Assembly (NCBI RefSeq): GCF_035942955.1 | Contig: NZ_DASZCQ010000283.1 | Span: 1 to 9,962, forward strand | Reading direction: 5' to 3' | Source of the DNA: DASYTH01 sp035942955 | GTDB lineage: Bacteria > Actinomycetota > Actinomycetes > Mycobacteriales > Pseudonocardiaceae | DNA length: 9,962 bases | Shown here: in pieces, positions 1 to 5,834 of the stretch | Numbering within the stretch: the first letter of the stretch is position 1 | How the letters are laid out: the number at the start of each line of letters is the position of its first letter | The notes under the pieces: generated by a model | Seen by the model: only the letters and a program-made list of their open reading frames with translations | Databases searched by the model: none | Told to the model about the DNA's origin: nothing | Position numbers and translations under genes: made by a program

Positions 1-1272
1 GGCATCAAGCAGCCGATCTCCAGCATCCTCGACGCCGCGGAGGAGCACCGCGCCGACGTGATCGGCATGTCCGGCCTGCTGGTCAAGTCCACGGTGATCA
101 TGAAGGAGAACCTCGAGGAGATGAACTCCCGCGGGGTCTCCACGCGCTGGCCCGTCCTGCTCGGCGGCGCCGCGCTCACCCGCGCCTACGTCGAGAACGA
201 CCTGACCGAGCTGTACCTCGGCGACGTCCGCTACGCCCGCGACGCCTTCGAGGGACTTCGGCTCATGGACGCGATCATGGCCGCCAAGCGCGGGGAGTCG
301 CCGCTGGTCGACGCGGAGCTGCAGGCCAAGGCCGAGGAGCGCCGGGCCCGCCGGCAGCGCTCGCTGCGCATCGCCGAGGCGCGCAAGGCGGCGGCCGAGC
401 CCGAGGACGCCCCGGTGCCGGCCCGCTCGGACGTCGCCACCGACGTGCCGGTCCCGACCCCGCCGTTCTGGGGCACCCACGTCGCCAAGGGCGTCGCGCT
501 CGCCGACTACTCCGCCCTGCTCGACGAGCGCGCCACGTTCATGGGTCAGTGGGGTCTGCGCGGCGCCCGCGGCGGCCGGGGCCCGTCGTACGAGGAGCTG
601 GTGGAGACCGAGGGCCGGCCCCGGCTGCGCTACTGGCTGGACCGGCTGGCCACCGACGGGATCGTCCAGCACGCCGCCGTGGTGTACGGCTACTTCCCCT
701 GTGTGTCCGAAGGGGACGATCTGGTGGTGCTCTCCGCGCCGGATCTCGATGCGCCCGAGCGGATCCGGTTCACCTTCCCCCGCCAGCGCAAGGAACGGCG
801 GCTGTGCCTGGCCGACTTCTTCCGTCCCCGCGAGTCCGGCGAGGTCGACGTCGTCGCCTTCACCCTGGTCACGATGGGCCAGCCGATCGCCGACTACGCC
901 CAGGAGCTGTTCAACGCCAACGCCTACCGCGACTACCTCGAGGTCCACGGTCTCGGCGTGCAGCTCACCGAGGCGCTGGCCGAGTACTGGCACCTGCGCA
1001 TCCGCACCGAGCTCACGTTCGCCTCCGGCGCGTCGGTCGCCGCCGAGGACCCCGCCGATGTCGAGGAGTTCTTCAAGCTCGGCTACCGCGGCGCCCGCTT
1101 CTCGCTCGGCTACGGCGCCTGCCCCGACCTCGAGGACCGCACCAAGATCGTCGACCTGCTCCGCCCCGAACGCATCGGCGTCAAGCTCTCCGAGGAGTTC
1201 CAGCTCCACCCCGAGCAGTCCACCGACGCGATCGTCCTGCACCACCCGGAAGCCAAGTACTTCAACACATGA
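1..1272 (+). CDS. metH: Cobalamin-dependent methionine synthase, C-terminal part (5' end outside window)
   Basis: MetH transfers the methyl group of methyltetrahydrofolate to homocysteine through methylcobalamin, in the cytoplasm. The reading frame is open from base 1, so 423 C-terminal residues are present. The fragment starts inside the B12-binding Rossmann domain. The DxHxxG cobalamin-ligand motif must lie just upstream, but the SxL (residues 24-26) and GG (about 55-56) parts of the cobalamin site are present. After a charged linker (about 95-150) comes the reactivation domain, which binds S-adenosylmethionine for reductive remethylation. Its RxxxGYxxCP motif is intact at nt 1096-1125 (RFSLGYGACP). 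The C-terminus (HPEQSTDAIVLHHPEAKYF) is the usual actinobacterial MetH ending, so the 3' end is complete. The stop overlaps the next start (ATGA), implying a translationally coupled operon. Family assignment is secure; the homocysteine, folate and cap domains cannot be judged here. Confidence 0.97.
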   Translation, partial: GIKQPISSILDAAEEHRADVIGMSGLLVKSTVIMKENLEEMNSRGVSTRWPVLLGGAALTRAYVENDLTELYLGDVRYARDAFEGLRLMDAIMAAKRGESPLVDAELQAKAEERRARRQRSLRIAEARKAAAEPEDAPVPARSDVATDVPVPTPPFWGTHVAKGVALADYSALLDERATFMGQWGLRGARGGRGPSYEELVETEGRPRLRYWLDRLATDGIVQHAAVVYGYFPCVSEGDDLVVLSAPDLDAPERIRFTFPRQRKERRLCLADFFRPRESGEVDVVAFTLVTMGQPIADYAQELFNANAYRDYLEVHGLGVQLTEALAEYWHLRIRTELTFASGASVAAEDPADVEEFFKLGYRGARFSLGYGACPDLEDRTKIVDLLRPERIGVKLSEEFQLHPEQSTDAIVLHHPEAKYFNT

Positions 1273-1952
1273 GCCTCCCCGCCGCCGTCCTGTGGGACCT
1301 CGACGGGACCCTCATCGACTCCGAGAAGCTCTGGGACATCCCGCTCTACGAGCTGGCCGAACGCCTCGGCGGCCGGCTCTCGCAGCCCACCCGGGCCGCC
1401 ATGGTCGGCACCAACGTCCCCACCACCCTCGACCTGCTGTTCGCCGACGTCGGCATCATCCCCGACGCCGACCAGCGCGCCGAAGCCGCCCGCTGGCTCG
1501 ACAAGCGCATGGCCGAGCTCTACGCCGCCGACGTCCCCTGGCAACCCGGCGCCCGCGAGGCCCTGGCCACCATCCGCGCCACCGGCCTGCCCACCGCCCT
1601 CGTCACCTCCACCGAACGCCCCCTCACCGAGCTCGCCCTCGACACCATCGGCCGCGACCACTTCGACGTCACCGTCTGCGGCGACGAGGTCGACGGCCGC
1701 AACAAACCTCTCCCAGACCCCTACCTCAAGGCCGCCCGCCTGCTGGACGTCGCCCCCACCCACTGCCTCGCCATCGAAGACTCCCCCTCCGGCACCACCT
1801 CAGCGGTCGCCGCCGGCTGCACCGTCCTCGTCATCCCCAGCGAAGTCGAAGTCCCCCCAGGCCCCCGCAGAATCTTTCGAGACTCGTTGGTCGGCCTCAC
1901 CCCCACCGACCTCGAAGCCGCCTTCAACGAACTGTCACAACCTCCGCCCTGA
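1269..1952 (+). CDS. HAD-superfamily phosphatase (phosphoglycolate phosphatase / beta-phosphoglucomutase-like)
   Basis: This 227-residue protein has all four HAD motifs. Motif I is DLDGT with nucleophile D10 and acid/base D12; motif II is Thr113 in VTST; motif III is Lys146 in NKPLPDPY; motif IV is E170-D171 in AIEDSPSG. The alpha-helical insert between motifs I and II (about 18-90) is a subclass I cap like that of phosphoglycolate phosphatases and beta-phosphoglucomutases. The substrate, probably a small phosphorylated metabolite, cannot be told from sequence. The start ATG at 1269 overlaps the metH stop (ATGA). There is no clear Shine-Dalgarno at normal spacing, so translation probably depends on metH. 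The annotated start gives the canonical few residues before motif I. The last 29 nt overlap the 3' end of the oppositely oriented vapC. A role linked to metH (metabolite repair or salvage) is only inferred from the operon. Confidence 0.93.
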   Translation: MSLPAAVLWDLDGTLIDSEKLWDIPLYELAERLGGRLSQPTRAAMVGTNVPTTLDLLFADVGIIPDADQRAEAARWLDKRMAELYAADVPWQPGAREALATIRATGLPTALVTSTERPLTELALDTIGRDHFDVTVCGDEVDGRNKPLPDPYLKAARLLDVAPTHCLAIEDSPSGTTSAVAAGCTVLVIPSEVEVPPGPRRIFRDSLVGLTPTDLEAAFNELSQPPP

Positions 1953-2331
1953 CCCCAGGAAGCTCGCCGAAGGCTGCAGCTTGATCCGTGGTGAGCAACG
2001 TTCTCCCGGTCACGGCGGCGGTCGCCGCAATGATCAGATCGTGCGCGCCTCGCGGTCGACCGATCTTGCGGACATGGTTGCTCAACAAGGCGTGCATCCT
2101 TGCCACCTCAAGGGTGTAGTCCTCAATGAGGAATGCAGTGAAATAGCCCTCCATCAAGAGGGCCTGCTCATCTTGCCCAGCCGAGGCCCACCCCTCGACA
2201 CCGACTAGCAGTTCCATCGCGGTCACGGCAGCGATCGCGGGGTCATCGTGTCCGATGACCGATTCGAGGTCCAGCTTGCACTTCTCCGATGCGATCAAGA
2301 TGCCGGTGTCGAGGATTACGTGTCGCGCCAC
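1924..2331 (-). CDS. VapC-like PIN-domain ribonuclease toxin
   Basis: This 135-residue protein carries the acidic PIN-domain active site: D8 in LDTG, E40 in AMELLVG, D98 in AHDLIIAATA and D116 in TTDQ. PIN toxins of VapBC modules are Mg-dependent endoribonucleases that cut tRNA or rRNA when freed from their antitoxin. The length is normal and all four acids are present, so it looks functional. It starts with GTG at 2331, inside the last codons of the antitoxin gene (16-nt overlap), the classic coupled antitoxin-first arrangement. GAGAG a few bases upstream may serve as ribosome binding site. Its 3' end runs 29 nt into the HAD gene on the other strand. Codon use (TTG, CTT, ATT, AGG, GGA) and GC near 60% differ from the neighbours, suggesting acquisition by transfer. 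Target RNA is unknown. Confidence 0.92.
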   Translation of the reverse strand: MARHVILDTGILIASEKCKLDLESVIGHDDPAIAAVTAMELLVGVEGWASAGQDEQALLMEGYFTAFLIEDYTLEVARMHALLSNHVRKIGRPRGAHDLIIAATAAVTGRTLLTTDQAAAFGELPGVRAEVVTVR

Positions 2332-2585
2332 AGGTGCTCTCGCACACCACCCGCCGACTCGCGCAATTCGCGGACGACTTTCTCCAAGTGATCGCCGAAC
2401 TCGGGATCGGGCGGATGCTTCCGCCTCAGCTCCGCCAGGCGCTCCGCGACCGTGGTGCGGTCGGGAACGAGACGCGCCATGGGCGCACCATCGTCGGTGG
2501 TGATCAGCACGGTCTCGCCGTTCGCGACTTGGCGAAGCATCGAGGCGGTCTCTCGTGTCGCCTGGGTCTCGGTCATCGATCTCAT
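2316..2585 (-). CDS. Phd/YefM-family antitoxin (VapB partner of the adjacent PIN toxin)
   Basis: This 89-residue protein has the Phd/YefM DNA-binding fold signature at about residues 10-40: an ETASMLRQVANGE helix, then VLITTDDGAPMARLVP with the typical strand and G-x-P-x-A-x-L-V-P ending. The charged helical C-terminal part (about 45-89, ending REHLWRDT) is where such antitoxins normally wrap and block the toxin. The gene precedes vapC and overlaps its GTG by 16 nt. Antitoxins of this type usually repress their own promoter, alone and with the toxin. Two starts are possible: ATG at 2585 or ATG at 2576 (MTETQ). No good Shine-Dalgarno is seen for either. A TAGCCT box 6 nt before the first favours a leaderless transcript starting at that ATG, so 2585 was chosen. 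It faces away from hisE across 70 nt. Confidence 0.88.
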   Translation of the reverse strand: MRSMTETQATRETASMLRQVANGETVLITTDDGAPMARLVPDRTTVAERLAELRRKHPPDPEFGDHLEKVVRELRESAGGVREHLWRDT

Positions 2586-2591
2586 GTGGTC

Positions 2592-2597
2592 AGGCTA
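2592..2597 (-). promoter_or_regulatory. Candidate -10 box for the toxin-antitoxin operon (leaderless)
   Basis: TAGCCT on the minus strand matches the actinobacterial TANNNT -10 pattern and ends 6 nt before the antitoxin ATG. This is the spacing expected if transcription starts at the A of the start codon. No convincing -35 hexamer is visible. Autoregulation by the antitoxin at this site is inferred from the family. Confidence 0.45.
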
Positions 2598-2616
2598 TGT
2601 GAGTGGGGGGCCCGCG

Positions 2617-2632
2617 CCCATCACACGATGGG
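2617..2632 (+). promoter_or_regulatory. Inverted repeat in the hisE upstream region (leader hairpin or operator)
   Basis: CCCATC (2617-2622), a 4-nt ACAC spacer and GATGGG (2627-2632) form a perfect 6-bp inverted repeat. It sits 8 nt before the hisE Shine-Dalgarno GGAGG (2641-2645), in the 70-nt divergent region between the antitoxin gene and hisE. It could be a leader hairpin modulating hisE translation, or an operator for either gene. No run of histidine codons forming an attenuator leader peptide was found. Confidence 0.35.
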
Positions 2633-2655
2633 GTGGGATGGGAGGATCTGGGGTT

Positions 2656-2919
2656 GTGAAGACGTTCGACGAGTTGTTCGCCGAGCTGAGTGAGCGGGCG
2701 CGGGTTCGGCCGGCGGGGTCGGGGACGGTGGCCGCGCTGGATGCGGGTGTGCACGCGCAGGGCAAGAAGGTGCTCGAGGAGGCTGGCGAGGTGTGGATCG
2801 CGGCCGAGCACGAGTCGGACGAGCGGCTGGCCGAGGAGGTTTCCCAGTTGCTCTACCGGGTGCAGGTGTTGATGCTCGGGCGCGGGCTCACGCTCGAGGA
2901 TGTCTACCGTCACCTCTAA
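2656..2919 (+). CDS. hisE: Phosphoribosyl-ATP pyrophosphohydrolase
   Basis: HisE hydrolyses phosphoribosyl-ATP to phosphoribosyl-AMP and pyrophosphate, the second step of histidine biosynthesis. The 87-residue product is the normal size for a monofunctional HisE (all-alpha MazG-like fold). The metal-binding helix is clear: GKKVLEEAGEV with E41, E42 and E45, followed by AAEHESDERLAEEVSQLLY as the second acidic helix. The actinobacterial ending LTLEDVYRHL is intact. The frame stays open further upstream, but GTG at 2656 is the best start: it has GGAGG 10 nt before it and gives the usual MKTFDELFAEL N-terminus. An in-frame ATG at 2638 is the alternative. hisG follows after a 15-nt gap, so the two are co-transcribed. 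The opposite-strand toxin-antitoxin module lies immediately upstream. Confidence 0.96.
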   Translation: MKTFDELFAELSERARVRPAGSGTVAALDAGVHAQGKKVLEEAGEVWIAAEHESDERLAEEVSQLLYRVQVLMLGRGLTLEDVYRHL

Positions 2920-2934
2920 AGGGGAGTGTCCACA

Positions 2935-3780
2935 ATGCTGCGTGTCGCCGTGCCGAACAAGGGCGCGCTGGCCGGTCCCGCCTCCGAGATGCTGTCCGAG
3001 GCCGGGTACCGTCAGCGGCACGAGCCGCGCGACCTGACCGTGCTCGACCCGACCAACAATGTCGAGTTCTTCTTCCTCCGCCCCAAGGACATCGCCATTT
3101 ACGTCGGTTCCGGCGACGTCGACCTGGGCATCACCGGCCGAGACCTCGCCCTCGACTCCGGCGCCCCCGTCGACGAACGGCTGGCGCTGGGCTTCGGCGC
3201 CTCCACCTTCCGCTATGCCGCCCCCGACGGTCTCAAGTGGACGGTCGCCGACCTCAACGGCAAACGCCTCGCCACTGCCTACCCCCGCCTGGTCACCGAC
3301 GATCTGGCCAAGCACGGCGTCACCGCCGAGGTCATCCGCCTCGACGGCGCCGTCGAGATCTCGGTCCAACTCGGCGTCGCCGACGCGATCGCCGACGTCG
3401 TCGGCTCCGGCCGCACCCTCCGCCAACACAATCTCAGCGCATTCGGCGACCCCATCTGCATCTCCGAAGCCGTTCTGTTGCAACGCAAGGGTTCCGGCAA
3501 CTCCCCGGCATGCGACCAGATGGCTGCCCGACTCCAGGGCGTAGTCTTCGCCCAGCAGTACATGATGCTCGACTACGACTGCCCCAAATCCCTCCTCGAC
3601 CAGGCCATCACCCTCACCCCCGGCCTCGAGTCCCCCACCGTCGCCCCCCTCGCCTCCCCCGACTGGGTCGCCGTCCGCGCCATGGTTCCCCGCCCCGACG
3701 CCAACCTCATCATGGACCAACTCTCCGCCCTCGGCGCCAAAGCCGTCCTCGCCTCCGACATCCGCTCCTGCCGCCTCTGA
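2935..3780 (+). CDS. hisG: ATP phosphoribosyltransferase, long (HisGL) form
   Basis: HisG condenses ATP with PRPP to N1-(5-phosphoribosyl)-ATP, the committed and feedback-inhibited step of histidine biosynthesis. The 281-residue protein is the long form: two catalytic periplasmic-binding-protein-like lobes and a C-terminal ferredoxin-like regulatory domain (about 205-281) that binds histidine in this family. The HisG signature with the PRPP loop is intact at residues 141-162 (E141, G147, DAIADVVGSGRTL). The N-terminus MLRVAVPNKGAL matches mycobacterial HisG. ATG 2935 was chosen over GTG 2926 because AAAGGGGAG lies directly upstream at good spacing (8 nt from GGGGAG) and the family begins here; the GTG lies inside that Shine-Dalgarno. 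It is the second gene of the hisE-hisG operon. Third positions in its last 200 nt are almost all C, merging into the C-rich tract downstream. Confidence 0.97.
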   Translation: MLRVAVPNKGALAGPASEMLSEAGYRQRHEPRDLTVLDPTNNVEFFFLRPKDIAIYVGSGDVDLGITGRDLALDSGAPVDERLALGFGASTFRYAAPDGLKWTVADLNGKRLATAYPRLVTDDLAKHGVTAEVIRLDGAVEISVQLGVADAIADVVGSGRTLRQHNLSAFGDPICISEAVLLQRKGSGNSPACDQMAARLQGVVFAQQYMMLDYDCPKSLLDQAITLTPGLESPTVAPLASPDWVAVRAMVPRPDANLIMDQLSALGAKAVLASDIRSCRL

Positions 3781-3785
3781 GGCAA

Positions 3786-3804
3786 AAGCAATGTGACATT
3801 GCTT
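3786..3804 (+). terminator. Perfect 8-bp hairpin just after hisG (terminator-like element)
   Basis: AAGCAATG, loop TGA, CATTGCTT form a perfect inverted repeat starting 6 nt after the hisG stop. No T-run follows, so it is not a canonical intrinsic terminator. It may stall polymerase or protect the 3' end, or act as a roadblock operator. Its relatively AT-rich arms stand out in this GC-rich sequence, which may mean it belongs to a dispersed intergenic repeat family. The terminator label is tentative. Confidence 0.45.
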
Positions 3805-3946
3805 CCCACCCAACACCCCCACCCGGCAACCCCAACCCGGTACCGACTCGCCCCGCCCGCAACTCCCCGCCAATCGCACCCGGCAACCCAACCCAGCCCC
3901 ATTGCCAACCCCAGCCGCCCAGCACCCCCACCCCGAACCCACCCAC
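3805..3946. other. C-rich, G-poor convergent intergenic tract (rut-like; G4 motifs on minus strand)
   Basis: By hand count this 142-nt stretch contains about 86 C and 18 G on the plus strand. Between the converging hisG and thioesterase genes, a hisG read-through RNA would be a C-over-G bubble, the usual property of Rho utilisation sites, so Rho-dependent termination is the likely role (inference). On the minus strand, four-tract G-quadruplex patterns occur at 3816-3838 (loops 1, 5 and 2 nt) and 3879-3900 (loops 2, 2 and 5 nt). No gene is supported here. Confidence 0.5.
3821..3889. repeat. 12-bp direct repeat, 57 bp apart
   Basis: ACCCGGCAACCC occurs at 3821-3832 and 3878-3889, each followed closely by AACCC. 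Each copy provides two of the four tracts of one of the minus-strand G-quadruplex motifs. The sequence between the copies is also C-rich, so the repeat may partly reflect compositional bias. Confidence 0.6.
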
Positions 3947-4723
3947 CTACCGCGGCCGCACCATCAACGCCTGCGTCCCCACCCCCACCGGCCCAACCCG
4001 GTCATGCAACACCGACTGCGCCGTGCCCACCCCATGCGGCCCGATCACCGTCTCGGCGTCGAGACCGATCCACTCACCCTCCGGCTCCCGGTACACGTGC
4101 ACCGTCAACTCCGGATTGATGAACCACCACGACCGCGGATCCAGCCGGCTCGACACTCCACTGCCGGAGTCGGCAACCGTTAGCAACCGCTGCAGCCCGG
4201 TGGGGCTCTCCCCGGCCACCAGATCGACCTGCTGCCGCACCCACACCGTGGCCGGGCCGGGCGCGCCGAAGCTGCCGTGCAGCGCCCGCCATTCCATCGC
4301 GTCGAGGTAGCCCGGTCCCCACCCCTCGGGCCGGGCGACCGCCGTGGCCCGCTCGGGCGGGTCGAGCGCCGCACCGGCGCCGGCCGCCACGTCCGTGCTG
4401 TCCGAGCGCACGATCCGCCAGGCCCGGCCGCGCACGACGGCCCGGCCGCCGGCGCGGATCTCGCCGGACAGCAGCTCCACCGACCGGCCCGGCCGCTCCA
4501 CCCCGGCCGAAACCTCCAGTTCGGCCACCGGCACCGGGCCCAGGATCTCCACCGTGAGCCGGGCGATCGCCGACGGGGTGCCCGCCGGGATCTCCTCGAG
4601 CGAACGCATCAGCAGCGCGCTCGGCGGGCCGAGGTGCTGGCTGTCCGACGTCCACGGCCCGGCCGTGTGCTCGGTGGACCGGAACCGCCCTTGTCCCAAC
4701 GGTTCGTAGAAGGCGCCACCCAT
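3947..4723 (-). CDS. Acyl-CoA thioesterase-like double-hotdog protein
   Basis: This 258-residue protein resembles the TesB-like thioesterase family (acyl-CoA thioesterase, two tandem hotdog domains) common in actinobacteria. The N-terminal hotdog covers about residues 5-105, with a QHLGPPSALLMRSLE helix and a RLTVEILGPVPVAELEVSAGVERPGR strand region. A linker follows, then the second hotdog (about 155-258) with LLTVADSGSGVSS, WWFINPELTVHVYREPEGEWIGLDAETVIGPHGVG and an ending typical of the family. The D185-S186-G187 segment and D222 are where this family usually has active-site residues. The acyl substrate is unknown. Its ATG directly abuts the stop of the upstream nuclease gene (TGA then ATG) and has no clear Shine-Dalgarno, so it is probably translated by coupling. 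Its stop (TAG) faces the C-rich tract and convergent hisG. Family confidence is high, function moderate. Confidence 0.85.
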   Translation of the reverse strand: MGGAFYEPLGQGRFRSTEHTAGPWTSDSQHLGPPSALLMRSLEEIPAGTPSAIARLTVEILGPVPVAELEVSAGVERPGRSVELLSGEIRAGGRAVVRGRAWRIVRSDSTDVAAGAGAALDPPERATAVARPEGWGPGYLDAMEWRALHGSFGAPGPATVWVRQQVDLVAGESPTGLQRLLTVADSGSGVSSRLDPRSWWFINPELTVHVYREPEGEWIGLDAETVIGPHGVGTAQSVLHDRVGPVGVGTQALMVRPR

Positions 4724-5623
4724 TCAGTCTGCCCGGTCCACAACGGACTCCTCGCCGGGGTCGGGCTCCGGCCAGCCGGGGTAGTCCGGCGGGGTGTTGC
4801 CGAAAGCGGGGCAGCGCTCCTGGTGTGAGCACCACTCGCACAGCTTGCCGGGGTTGGCCCGGAAGTCGCCGGTCCTGCCGGCCTTGAGGATGGCCTGCCA
4901 GATGGCCTCCAGCGTGCGCTCGAACCGGGCCAGCTCCGCCTCGTCCGGCGTGTAGGTGAGCGACTGCCGGTCGGCAAGGTACATCAGCCGCAGCTGGCGC
5001 GGCACGATCCCGCGCAGCCGCCACAGGGCCACGGCGTAGAACTTCATCTGGAACAACGCCTTGGCCTCGTTGAACTCCCGCGGGGCCACGCCGCTCTTGT
5101 AGTCGACCACCCGCAGCTCGCCGGTGGGCGCGACGTCGAGCCGGTCGATGTAGCCGCGCAGCAGCACGCCGGAGCCCAGCTCGGTCTCGACCAGCAGCTC
5201 GCGCGCCTCGGGCGCGACCAGGCGCGGGTCCTCCAGCCGGAAGTACCCGTCGATCAGCTCGCCGGCCGAGGCCAGCCACTCGGCCACCTCCTGGCCGTTG
5301 GCGTCGGCGAACAGCTCGGCCAGCTCCGGCCGCTCCTCGCGCACCCGCTGCCAGGCGGGCGCCACCAGAGCGTGGGCCACGTCGGGCAGCCGCCGCTCGG
5401 CCGGCAGCCCGAACAGCTCCTCGAGCACGGCGTGCACCACGATCCCGCGGACCTGCGCGGGCGACGGGGTCTCGGGCAGCCGGTCGATCGCGCGGAAGCG
5501 GTACAGCAGCGGGCAGTGCTTGAAATCGCTGGCCCGCGACGGGGACAGCGCCGGCCGCCGCGGCTCGGGGACCTCCTGCGATCCGGTCGACTCCGACACG
5601 AGCGGCAGGGCGGTGTCCGTCAT
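4724..5623 (-). CDS. RecB/Cas4-type PD-(D/E)XK nuclease with predicted 4Fe-4S cluster
   Basis: This 299-residue protein has the full RecB-family nuclease core: H64 in RGIVVH, D160 in GYIDRLD, D174-x-K176 in VVDYKSG, and Q192xxxY196. Cys37 (FKHCPLLYRF) together with C262, C265 and C271 (CEWCSHQERC) has the spacing of the Cas4/AddB iron-sulfur cluster, a single N-terminal Cys plus a C-terminal Cys triplet clamping the nuclease fold. It is a free-standing nuclease without helicase domain and looks orthologous to M. tuberculosis Rv2119, which lies in the same neighbourhood. A DNA-processing role is likely, with unknown partner. The frame is open to 5794, but ATG 5623 was chosen: homology begins around residue 22, and a TAGGGT box lies 7 nt upstream, suggesting a leaderless mRNA. 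It shares an operon with the thioesterase gene, with zero spacing. No cas1, cas2 or repeats are nearby. Confidence 0.93.
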   Translation of the reverse strand: MTDTALPLVSESTGSQEVPEPRRPALSPSRASDFKHCPLLYRFRAIDRLPETPSPAQVRGIVVHAVLEELFGLPAERRLPDVAHALVAPAWQRVREERPELAELFADANGQEVAEWLASAGELIDGYFRLEDPRLVAPEARELLVETELGSGVLLRGYIDRLDVAPTGELRVVDYKSGVAPREFNEAKALFQMKFYAVALWRLRGIVPRQLRLMYLADRQSLTYTPDEAELARFERTLEAIWQAILKAGRTGDFRANPGKLCEWCSHQERCPAFGNTPPDYPGWPEPDPGEESVVDRAD

Positions 5624-5630
5624 GCCAGGA

Positions 5631-5636
5631 ACCCTA
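5631..5636 (-). promoter_or_regulatory. Candidate -10 box for the nuclease-thioesterase operon (leaderless)
   Basis: TAGGGT on the minus strand fits TANNNT and ends 7 nt before the nuclease ATG, as expected for a leaderless transcript. No Shine-Dalgarno is present in that gap. The nearest TTG-type -35 candidate (TTGGGC) is 21 nt upstream, longer than usual. Confidence 0.5.
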
Positions 5637-5770
5637 GGCCAGACCACCGACATCCCCGCCCAACCTGGCCCCGCGAGTCGGCCGCCGGTGGCTGGACTGA
5701 GGAGCAGCGCAGGTCGCCCAGCGACCGAGCAGCGACGAGGGAAGACACCGGGCCGAGGCCGCGAGCCGCC

Positions 5771-5791
5771 CGAGCGAGGGACGAGCGAGGG
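5771..5791. repeat. Short tandem repeat in the divergent nuclease/protease promoter region
   Basis: CGAGCGAGGG occurs at 5771-5780 and again at 5782-5791, an 11-bp period of about one helical turn, 31 nt upstream of the protease -10 box. A 6-bp hairpin (GGTCGC, CCA, GCGACC) lies at 5712-5726. These could be regulator-binding sites for the 211-nt divergent region (5624-5834), which holds no gene. Confidence 0.4.
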
Positions 5792-5821
5792 CAATTCAAC
5801 ACAGTTTCACCGGGGTGGGCC

Positions 5822-5827
5822 TACGCT
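5822..5827 (+). promoter_or_regulatory. Candidate -10 box for the site-2 protease gene (leaderless)
   Basis: TACGCT fits TANNNT and ends 7 nt before the GTG start at 5835, the same geometry as the diverging nuclease promoter. No Shine-Dalgarno precedes the GTG, which supports a leaderless mRNA. A weak TTCAAC at 5795-5800 is a possible -35 at long spacing. Confidence 0.5.
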
Positions 5828-5834
5828 GCCTCGG

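Noticed and set aside
549..1268. Upstream extension of the HAD frame into metH
   Set aside because: The product before ATG 1269 is an Arg/Pro-rich shadow of metH; HAD motif I starts just after that ATG.
2590..3942. 450-codon open frame on the minus strand across hisE and hisG
   Set aside because: It is antisense to two clearly identified enzymes, is Gly/Val/Ala-rich without domain character, and is explained by the third-position C/G bias of the real genes.
2793..4310. 505-codon plus-strand frame running through hisG and beyond
   Set aside because: Arg/Pro-rich out-of-frame translation of hisE/hisG and of the C-rich tract; it also crosses the antisense of the thioesterase gene.
4724..5623. 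Cas4 as sign of a CRISPR-Cas locus
   Set aside because: No repeats, spacers, cas1 or cas2 are present. The nuclease matches a conserved stand-alone actinobacterial neighbour of trmI.
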